A DNA stretch of 64,000 nt from Nocardiopsis gilva YIM 90087. Lineage in GTDB: Bacteria > Actinomycetota > Actinomycetes > Streptosporangiales > Streptosporangiaceae. This document shows positions 56,552 to 64,000 of this stretch, piece after piece (position 1 is the first letter of the stretch; every line of letters starts with the position of its first letter). Made by a program: the position numbers and the translations under genes. The DNA is taken from contig NZ_CP022753.1 of the NCBI RefSeq assembly GCF_002263495.1, forward strand, positions 1,612,001-1,676,000, read 5' to 3'. Under the pieces are notes generated by a model. That model searched no databases. It saw only the letters and a program-made list of their open reading frames with translations, and was not told the DNA's origin.

Positions 56552-58052
56552 TCGGCGGAGTGCCACGGTTGGTCGTGGGCATCTGGTGAACTAGGAGGGG
56601 TGAGCTCATCCCCGTACCGCCTCGTGCGTCGTGTGCACCACGAGACGCCGCCCCCCACGCTGGACGAGAACCAGCGGCGCGTGGTCGTCCACAAGGGCGG
56701 CCCGCTGCTGGTCCTCGCGGGGCCGGGCACGGGGAAGACCACGACGATCGTCGAGGCGGTCGTCGACCGCATCGAGAACCGGGGTGTGGACCCGTCGCGG
56801 GTTCTGGTCCTGACCTTCAGCCGCAAGGCCGCCCAGGAACTGCGCGAACGCATCACCGCCCGGTTGCGCCGGACCACCCGCGAGCCGCTGGCGCTCACCT
56901 TCCACAGCTACGCCTACGCCCTGATCCGCCGCGAGTTCCAGCGCCAGGGGGACCTGCCGCCGCGCCTGCTGTCGGGCCCCGAGCAGCTCATGGAGGTCCG
57001 TGAGCTGCTGTCGGGCGAGGCCGACGACGGCGCGCCCATGTGGCCCGAGCGGCTGCGCCCGGCTTTGCGCACCCGGGGGTTCGCCGAGGAGCTGCGCGAC
57101 TTCCTGATGCGCGCGCAGGAGCGCGGCCTCGGCTCGGTCGACCTGGACCGGCTCGGCCGCGAGTACCGGCGCGACGACTGGGTCGCCGTCGGGGACTTCC
57201 TGGACCGCTACACCGGCCGATTCGATATCGCGCCGATGCCCACGTTCAACTACGCCGAGCTGGTCCGCGTCGCCGCGAACCTGCTCGCCGAACCCGAGGT
57301 GCAGGCCCGGGAGCGCGCGGCCCGCGAGGTCGTGTTCGTCGACGAGTACCAGGACACCGACCCCGCCCAGGAGGAGCTGCTGCGCGGGCTCGCCGGAGAC
57401 GGGCGCGACCTGGTCGTCGTGGGCGACCCGGACCAGTCCATCTACGGCTTCCGGGGCGCGGACGTGCGCGGGCTCCTGGAGTTCCCGCGGCGCTTTCCCA
57501 CCATGGCGGGTGACCCCGCCCCCGTCGTCGCCCTCCAGACCTGTCGCCGCAGCGGGGCGGCCCTACTCGCCGCGTCGCGCGGGGCCGCCCGCCGCCTGCC
57601 CGCCGCCCCGGCCCGGCGGCGGCCCGGTCAACGCCCACCGCGTCCTTGCCCCGGCCTCCGACGCTCCGGAGGGCGAGGTGCGGGTGCTCATGGCGGAGAG
57701 CCCGACGCAGGAGGCGGCCGTCATCGCCGACACGCTCCGCAGGGCGCACCTGGTCGACGGTGTCCCGTGGTCCAGGATGGCCGTCCTGGTCCGCTCGGCC
57801 ACCCGGCAGATCCCCGTGCTGCGCCGCGCGCTCGCCGCAGCCTCGGTGCCGGTGGCCGTCGGCGGCGACGAGCTGCCGCTGGCCGCCGAACCCCTGGTAC
57901 GCCCGCTGCTGCTGCTGATCCGCTGCGCGCTGTACCCCGACACCCTGGACGACGACGCCGCCCACGAGCTGATGACCAGCGCTTTCGGTGAAGCCGACAC
58001 CGTCCGGCTGCGACGCCTGAGCCGGGCGCTTCGGCGGCTCCGGATGGACACC

Positions 58053-58310
58053 GAAGCAGCGAGCCGCCGAGCGAGCGGAGGCGCCGACGCTGATGGCCGG
58101 AGGCCGAATGCTGTCGGCGGTGGAGTCGAGCGAGAAGGCGAGCGCGAGCGGGGGTTCGAAGCAGCGAGCCGCCGAGCGAGCGGAGGCGTCGGCGCTGATG
58201 GCCGGAGGCCGAGCGCTGTCGGCGGTGGAGTCGAGCGAGGAGGTGAGCGCGAGCGGGGGTACGGAGCAGCGAGCCGCCGAGCGAGCGGAGGCGTCGGCGG
58301 CGGAGCCGAG
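58053..58310 (+). repeat. 105-bp tandem repeat within adnA
   Basis: Unit 1 58053-58157, unit 2 58158-58262 and a partial unit from 58263. Units differ at a few bases only. Each encodes 35 residues containing AASRRASGG, DGRRP, AVGGGVER and GERERG. The following 120 bases degrade into similar Ala/Ser/Glu-rich sequence. It lies between helicase motifs and keeps the frame. Confidence 0.9.
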
Positions 58311-60132
58311 CGCGGCAACGACGGCGCCACGGCGAGCCCCTGGGCGAGCGAGGTCGTCGAGGCCAGCGCGCGGAACGCGGGCGGGCACAGCGAGGGCGGT
58401 GTCGACGGAGCGGACGAAGCGGAACGTCGCGGCCCCCGCCCTTCGGGAACACTGCTGGCCGAGGCCCTGCTGGACCCGCGCGAGCTGACCCTGATCGATC
58501 CGGAGGTTGCCGCCCCCGCCACCCGGGTGGCCGCCCACCTGAAGCTGGTCCGCGACCGCACCGCCGCTGGCGACAGCGCCGAGGACGTGCTGTGGGCGGT
58601 CTGGCGCGCCAGCGGGCTGGCCGACCGGCTGCTCAAGGCCAGCCAAGCCGGAGGACGGCGCGGGGCGGCGGCCGACCGCGACCTCGACTCCGTCGTCGCA
58701 CTGTTCGAGAGCGCCGCGCGCTACTGCGACCGGCTGCCGCCGGGAACGCCCGCCGGGTTCCTGGAGGACCTGGAGGCCCAGGAGATCCCCTCCGACACAC
58801 TCGCCGAACGAGCACCCGAGGGGGAATCGGTGCGGATCCTGACCGCGCACCGCTCCAAGGGGCTGGAGTGGGACCTGACCGTGGTCGCTGGTGTCCAGGA
58901 AGGGCACTGGCCCGACCTGCGGCTGCGCGGGTCGCTGCTCGGCGTGGAGCAGCTCGTCGACACGGTGACCGGATTCGCCGACAGCTCCGGGGCGGCCGTG
59001 GCGTCCAAGCTCCTCGACGAGGAGCGGCGGCTGTTCTACGTGGCCGTCACCCGGGCGCGCCGCACGCTCGTCGTCACCGCCGTGGGCGGCGAGGACACCG
59101 AGGAGCGCCCGTCACGCTTCCTCGCCGAACTCGGGGTCGGCGAGCCTGAGCGCGTGAGCACCGGGCGCCGCTGGCTCTCGCTGCCCGCGCTCGTGGCCGA
59201 CCTGCGCTCCGTGGTCACCGACCCCTCCCGCCAGGCCCCGCTGCGCCGCGCCGCCGCCGCGCACCTCGCACGGCTCGCGGCGCAGGGCGTTCGCGGCGCC
59301 GACCCGGCGGAGTGGTACGCGCTCACCCCGTTCTCCGATGACCGGCCGCTGGTGGACGAGGACAGCACGATCCGGGTCTCGCCGTCGCAGGTGGAGAAGT
59401 TCACCACCTGTCGGCTCCGCTGGCTGCTGGAGAGCGCGGCCGGTGCCTCGGCCATGGAAATGTCGTCGGCCCTCGGCAGTATCGTGCATGCGGTCGCCGT
59501 GCTCGTCGCCGAGGGAGCGAGCATGGACGACATCCGGCGCCGGATGGACGGCATCTGGTCGGAACTGGACTTCGGCGGCCTCTGGTACGCGGGCAAGGAG
59601 CGCGAGCGTGCCGACGAGATGGTGCGCAAGCTCATCTCCTGGCACGAACACAACGAGCGGGAACTCGTCGTCACCGAGGAGGGCTTCAAGGTCGAGCTGG
59701 ACGGCATCGAGATCACCGGCCGGGTGGACCGGCTGGAGCGGGACGCCGAGGGCCGGGCGGTCGTCGTCGATATCAAAACGGGCGGCGGCCGCCCCAAGGA
59801 CGACGAGCTCGCCCGCCACCCCCAGCTCGGCGTCTACCAGCTCGCGGTCCTGGAATCGGCGTTCGCCCAGTTCGGCCTGACCGCCCCGGGCGGCGCCGAG
59901 CTGGTCCAGGTCGGAAAGGCCGCCCTGAAGAACCAGGCGCGTGACCAGCGGCAGCCGCCACTGGGAGCGGATCCCGACCCCGAGTGGTCGCGGACCCTGG
60001 TGCGCGAGGTCGCCGACGGCATGTCGGGGTCGCGCTTCGACGCCACCCGTAACCAGTACTGCGACTCCTGCCCGGTCCGCTCCAGCTGCCCGCCCACGAC
60101 GAAGGAAAACGTGTCTGATCGCCCCGCCCCGG

Positions 60133-60196
60133 CGTTGATCTCGGGAAAGTGCGCCAAGAAACCGCCGGAATTTGGCGCACTTTCCCGAGATCAACG
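60133..60196. repeat. Long palindrome, family copy 3, at the adnA-adnB junction
   Basis: 25-bp perfect stem (60133-60157 with 60172-60196), 14-base loop, outer end CGTTGATCTCGG as in copies 1 and 2. It encodes the last residues of the adnA frame, ending 4 bases before its TGA, and contains a TTG that is a false start for adnB. Unlike the other copies, it lies between two genes of the same direction. Confidence 0.9.
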
Positions 60197-60237
60197 GTGA
60201 AACGGGGCCGAAAGATCAGGAGTGGGATATCGAGAGC

Positions 60238-63200
60238 GTGGACGTGACCCAGGAACTGGCCGAAGAGGCCGCGGCCTTCCCCCGCCGTGAGCTGACGCCC
60301 GCCGAACTGGCCCGGCTGCTGGGGCAGCCCGAGCCGACGGCCGAGCAGGCCGCGGTCATCTCGGCTCCGCTCGGGCCGAGCGTCGTGGTGGCCGGTGCGG
60401 GCTCAGGCAAAAGCGAGACGATGGCCGGGCGGGTGGTCTGGCTGGTCGCCAACGGACACGTGCGACCCGAACACGTCCTCGGCCTGACCTTCACCCGGAA
60501 GGCAGCCGCCGAGCTGGCCGAACGCGTCCGCAAGCGGCTCGACCAGCTGCGCGCCACCGAGCAGGTGCCCGCCGAAGTCCTCGACGGCGATCCGATGGTG
60601 TCCACGTACAACTCCTACGCCGCCCGCCTGGTCGGCGACCACGCGCTGCGCGAGGCCATCGAACCCACCGCGCGGCTCATCAGCGAGGGCCAGGCGTGGC
60701 AGCTCGCTGCCCGCATCGTGGCGGACTACGACGGGCCGATGGACGCCATCACCGTCACCCCCGGCACCGTCACCGGGCGGGTGCTGGAACTGGCCGGTGA
60801 GTTGGCCGACCACCTGCGCACCCCGGACGACGTGCGTGGTGTCGGCGAATGGATGGCCGAGCGCGCCGCGGCGCTGCCCAAGCGCCTCAAGGAGACCCGC
60901 GACCTGCTGGACACCCAGCGTCGGCGCGAGCAGCTGCTGCCGCTCGTCGAGCAGTACACCGAGGCCAAGGCGGCGCGCGAGGTGATGGACTACGGCGACC
61001 AGGTGGCGCTGGCAGCCCGCATCGCGACCCGCCACCCGGAGGTCGGGATGATCGAGCGCAGCCGCTACCGGGTGGTGCTGCTCGACGAGTACCAGGACAC
61101 CAGCCACGCCCAGCTGCTCCTGCTCCGGGCGCTCTTCGGCGACGGCCACCCGGTCACCGCCGTCGGTGACCCCTGCCAGTCGATCTACGGGTGGCGGGGG
61201 GCCAGCTCCGGCAACCTCACCGGCTTTTCCACCGACTTCCCCGAGGCCCCGGGGCGGCCGGCGCCGGTGCGCCGACTCGCCACCAGCTTCCGCAACGGCG
61301 AGCGCGTGCTGCAGGTCGCCAAGCGGGTCTCCGAACCCCTGCGTGAGGAAGCCGAGTACGTCCCCGTCCTCTACCCCGGCCCGGCGCGGCGCGGGCGCGG
61401 CACGGTGGCCTGCGGGCTGTTCGCGACCGAGACCGAGGAGGCCGCCTGGATCGCCACGACCATCGAGGCGGCGCTGCGCCAACCCGACCACCTGGCCCCC
61501 GATGGCATCACCTGGCCCGAGGGGGAAGGCGCGGCCGCGATCACGCACGGCGACGTCGCGGTCCTGTGCCGCAAGCGCTCGCAGTTCCCCGTTTTGCGGG
61601 AGGCGCTGGAGGAGCGCGGTATCCCCGTGGAGGTCGTGGGCCTCGGCGGACTCCTGACGGTTCCCGAGGTGCGCGACATCGTGGCCACCCTCCGCGTGAT
61701 CCATGACGCCAACGCGGGCAACGAACTCGCCCGGCTGCTGACCGGGCCGCGTTGGCGGATGGGGCCGCGGGATCTCGTCGCGCTCGGCGACCGTGCCGCG
61801 GAGCTCGCCAAGGAGGTCCGCCGCGACCTCAACGGATCGGCCGCGGCACCGGATGAGGTGGCTGAGGCAGAGGAAGCGGAGGAGCTGCTGCGGCGCACCG
61901 TCCTCGACGTGACCGCCGAGAGCGGCAGCCTCGTCGACGCCCTCGACGATCTCGGCCCGGCCGAGCGCTACTCGGAGACCGGCTACCGACGGCTCACCGC
62001 CCTCGCCGAGGAGCTGCGCGGGCTGCGCCGCCTGGCCACCCAGCCCCTGCCCGACCTCATCACCGAGATCGAGCGGGTGCTGGGCCTGGACATCGAGGTC
62101 GGGGCGCGGGCCGGTCGCGACCCGATGGCGGCCCGCGCCGACCTCGACGCGTTCGTCGACGCGGCCGTGCGGTTCGTCGGCAACAGCGAGGACCCCTCAC
62201 TCGGAACGTTCCTCGCCTACCTGCGCGCCGCAGAGGACGCGGAGAAGGGGCTGGACCCGGGGGAGCGGGTCGGCGGCAGCGACACCGTCAAGTTGATGAC
62301 CGTGCACGCCGCCAAGGGGCTCCAGTGGCCGCTGGTCGTCGTCCCGGGGCTGTCCGGGGGCCGCTACCCGCTGTTCCCGACCAAGCCGAAGGCCAGCGGC
62401 GGGTGGCTCACCCAGGAGCAGCAGCTGCCGTTCCCGCTGCGCGGCGACGCCGCGGGCCTGCCGCGCCTCGACGACGTCGACAAGCCCGGCATCGTCCGGT
62501 TCAAGGAGGCCGACCGCGACCGGCATCGGATGGAGGAGCGGCGGTTGGCCTACGTCGCCGTCACCCGCGCGTCCTTCGCGCTGCTGTGCACCGGCCACTG
62601 GTGGGGGCGCGCCAGCGCGAGCAAGCGTGGACCTTCGCCGTTCCTGGAGGAGATCCAGGAGACGTGCGCTGCGGGGGCGGGCCGCGTCGCGCACTGGGCT
62701 CCGCCGCCCGGTGACCACGAGACCAACCCGCAGACCGCCGAGGTGGAACCGGTGGCCTGGCCGCAGACGCCCGAGGAGTACGAGGGCGGCGCGGCGCGGC
62801 GGTATCGCGAGGTGGCCGAGGGCGCCGAACTCGTGGCCCGGGCCGCCGCTGACGGTCACGCTGAGGGCCGGAGATGGCTGGAGACGCTGGAGCGCGCCGA
62901 GATGCCCGCGGCGATGCGGCGCCGACTGGACGGGTGGAGCCGCGACACCGAGCTGCTGCTGGCCCACCGCGAGGCCGAGGACCGCCCCGAGGACGGTGCG
63001 ATCCCGGTGGAGCTCCCGGCCCACCTGTCGGTGTCGTCGCTGGTGTCGTTGGCGCGCGACCCCGCGACGCTGGCCCGGCAGATCCGCCGCCCCCTGCCGC
63101 GTCCCCCTGCCCCGCACACCCGGCGCGGCACCGCCTTCCACACCTGGCTGGAGCAGCGGTTCGGCCAGCAGAGCCTGCTGGTGCCGGACGAGCTGCCCGG

Positions 63201-63621
63201 TGCGGCCGACGAGACGGCCGTCGAGGTGGACGGCGACCTCGCGGAGCTGCAACGCCGCTTCGAGGAGGGCGAGTGGGGCGGGCGCACCCCGCTGGACGTG
63301 GAGGTGCCCTTCGAGACGATCATCGGTGACCGCCTCATCCGGGGGCGCATGGACGCGGTGTTCAACGACCGCGACGACGGCCACTACGACGTCGTGGACT
63401 GGAAGACCGGCCGACCGCCGGGCAACGAGCGCGAGCGCGCGGCGGTGGCCGTGCAGTTGGCGGCCTATCGCATCGCCTGGGCGGAGCTCGCGGGGGTTCC
63501 CCTGGCCGACGTCCGCGCGGCCTTCCACTACGTGCGCGCGGGGGAGACGATCCGACCGGCCGACCTGCTCGACGCCGATGGGCTGGCGGCCCTGATCGAG
63601 GGGCTGCCGGTGGCCGACTGA
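60238..63621 (+). CDS. adnB: AdnB helicase-nuclease subunit
   Basis: 1127 residues from GTG 60238 (VDVTQELAEEAAAFPRRELT). UvrD-like motor: VVVAGAGSGKSETMAGRVVW, LLDEYQDTSHAQ, VGDPCQSIYGWRGASSGNL, LMTVHAAKGLQWPLVVVPGL, RRLAYVAVTRASFALL. C-terminal RecB-type nuclease with GRMDAVFNDRD and YDVVDWKTGRPPGN. It is the lead motor of the heterodimer in mycobacteria. The frame is open upstream to TTG 60172, but that lies inside a palindrome and has no ribosome-binding site; AGGAG at 60218 is 15 bases from the GTG, so the exact start is uncertain. Confidence 0.93.
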   Translation: MDVTQELAEEAAAFPRRELTPAELARLLGQPEPTAEQAAVISAPLGPSVVVAGAGSGKSETMAGRVVWLVANGHVRPEHVLGLTFTRKAAAELAERVRKRLDQLRATEQVPAEVLDGDPMVSTYNSYAARLVGDHALREAIEPTARLISEGQAWQLAARIVADYDGPMDAITVTPGTVTGRVLELAGELADHLRTPDDVRGVGEWMAERAAALPKRLKETRDLLDTQRRREQLLPLVEQYTEAKAAREVMDYGDQVALAARIATRHPEVGMIERSRYRVVLLDEYQDTSHAQLLLLRALFGDGHPVTAVGDPCQSIYGWRGASSGNLTGFSTDFPEAPGRPAPVRRLATSFRNGERVLQVAKRVSEPLREEAEYVPVLYPGPARRGRGTVACGLFATETEEAAWIATTIEAALRQPDHLAPDGITWPEGEGAAAITHGDVAVLCRKRSQFPVLREALEERGIPVEVVGLGGLLTVPEVRDIVATLRVIHDANAGNELARLLTGPRWRMGPRDLVALGDRAAELAKEVRRDLNGSAAAPDEVAEAEEAEELLRRTVLDVTAESGSLVDALDDLGPAERYSETGYRRLTALAEELRGLRRLATQPLPDLITEIERVLGLDIEVGARAGRDPMAARADLDAFVDAAVRFVGNSEDPSLGTFLAYLRAAEDAEKGLDPGERVGGSDTVKLMTVHAAKGLQWPLVVVPGLSGGRYPLFPTKPKASGGWLTQEQQLPFPLRGDAAGLPRLDDVDKPGIVRFKEADRDRHRMEERRLAYVAVTRASFALLCTGHWWGRASASKRGPSPFLEEIQETCAAGAGRVAHWAPPPGDHETNPQTAEVEPVAWPQTPEEYEGGAARRYREVAEGAELVARAAADGHAEGRRWLETLERAEMPAAMRRRLDGWSRDTELLLAHREAEDRPEDGAIPVELPAHLSVSSLVSLARDPATLARQIRRPLPRPPAPHTRRGTAFHTWLEQRFGQQSLLVPDELPGAADETAVEVDGDLAELQRRFEEGEWGGRTPLDVEVPFETIIGDRLIRGRMDAVFNDRDDGHYDVVDWKTGRPPGNERERAAVAVQLAAYRIAWAELAGVPLADVRAAFHYVRAGETIRPADLLDADGLAALIEGLPVAD

Positions 63622-63692
63622 GCGGCCGCCGACGGCGCGGTCCCGCCGCCCGCCCGGCCGTTCGCCGACGGGTGGTGGGCGGCGGTGGCGGG

Positions 63693-64000
63693 TCAGGACG
63701 TCAGGCAGTGGACCTGTGGGGCGGTCGGCGAGCGTTCGGCCGTGACCGTACCGATGTAGGGGAAGGCGAGGACGTCCCCGGTCCGCAGCCGGTCGATGTG
63801 GACGTCGCGCACCAGCACCTGTTCCATGCCGGAGCGCTGGAACGTGATCGTCACGGGCTCATCGACGAACTCGGGCCGGGGCCAGGGGCGGTCCCAGCCG
63901 TCGTCCAGGGGAACCACCCCGAGGCAAGCCCGGCCGTCCTCGCCGACGGCGGCCTCCGCTGCCCGCGCGCCTCCGGCCACCACGGCATAGGCGTGTCCGT
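63693..64000 (-). CDS. Partial uncharacterised protein, C-terminal part
   Basis: The frame is open to the right edge, and the visible end of about 100 residues includes GHAYAVVAGGARAAEAAVGE and VHIDRLRTGDVLAFPYIGTV. The second segment looks like a small beta-barrel strand pair. No family recognised; convergent with adnB. The true start lies beyond the window. Confidence 0.55.
   Translation of the reverse strand, partial: GHAYAVVAGGARAAEAAVGEDGRACLGVVPLDDGWDRPWPRPEFVDEPVTITFQRSGMEQVLVRDVHIDRLRTGDVLAFPYIGTVTAERSPTAPQVHCLTS

Larger units (their letters stand above)
56600..60200 (+). pseudogene. adnA: AdnA helicase-nuclease subunit, frameshifted and carrying a tandem-repeat insert
   Basis: N-terminal UvrD-like motor: Walker A LAGPGTGKTTTI, DEYQDTDPAQEE, VGDPDQSIYGFRGADVRG. 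After LLAASRGAARRLPAAP (about 57600) the frame is lost; the protein continues in the +1 frame with GGGPVNAHRVLAPA. One surplus base in the GCCGCCCCGG run would explain it. The second part has LTAHRSKGLEWD, EERRLFYVAVTRARR, and a RecB-type nuclease (GRVDRLERDA, VDIKTGG) with Fe-S cysteines (TTCRLRW and YCDSCPVRSSCP). A 105-bp tandem repeat enlarges the protein to about 1200 residues versus 1055 in M. tuberculosis. With AdnB it resects DNA ends. Confidence 0.88.

Overview
The window is high-GC DNA with dense, mostly short-gapped genes on both strands, frequent GTG starts and GC-rich hairpin terminators without U-tracts. It looks like an actinomycete chromosome. Two secreted alpha-lytic-type (S1E) serine proteases, a mycothiol deacetylase, a 7Fe ferredoxin, the succinylase diaminopimelate genes and an AdnAB helicase-nuclease point to Actinobacteria. 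The proteases, which resemble the Nocardiopsis alkaline protease, suggest Nocardiopsaceae (inference). I saw no tRNA, rRNA, CRISPR array, insertion sequence or prophage gene.

Layout. (1) 1-7850: two succinate dehydrogenase operons face away from each other, with a LysR regulator between them. The left one (minus strand) encodes a membrane anchor, a flavoprotein and the first codons of the Fe-S subunit; the right one (plus strand) is sdhC-sdhA-sdhB. (2) 7900-14400: a SpoU methyltransferase, a small protein ending in a RHIM-like/amyloid-type motif, a frameshifted DUF3054 gene, an MFS symporter and two S1E proteases. (3) 14400-40000: a block whose gene order follows Mycobacterium tuberculosis Rv1170 to Rv1229c with insertions and losses: mshB, fdxA, dapC, dapD, dapE, a LOG-family hydrolase, a DivIVA-like protein, tagA, DUF3117, pepA, O-methyltransferase, sigE, anti-sigma factor, RseB-like protein, htrA, a yeast-type cytosine deaminase and mrp. 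(4) 40000-46900: a carboxymuconolactone-decarboxylase/ECF41 sigma pair, a CPBP protease, a DUF6758 protein, a PHP phosphoesterase, a metallo-beta-lactamase-fold protein that has lost its metal ligands, and an alpha/beta hydrolase. (5) 47150-63650: a second block matching M. tuberculosis Rv3211 to Rv3201c: DEAD-box helicase (apparently starting at CTG), ferritin-like protein, TetR regulator, hydrolase, moeZ, alkyltransferase-like protein, adnA and adnB.

Functional groups. The sdh genes feed electrons from succinate to quinone. dapC, dapD and dapE form the succinyl branch of lysine/peptidoglycan precursor synthesis. sigE, its anti-sigma factor, the RseB-like protein and htrA form an envelope-stress module. 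AdnA and AdnB form the double-strand-break resection motor-nuclease.

The most unusual features are: three long perfect or near-perfect palindromes at 22888, 27118 and 60133 that share a 12-base outer end but have unrelated inner stems; an in-frame 105-bp tandem repeat inside adnA; single-base frameshifts in DUF3054, htrA and adnA; a likely CTG start for the DEAD-box helicase; a 16-codon coupled leader ORF at 29001; and the small putative amyloid-signalling effector at 8618.
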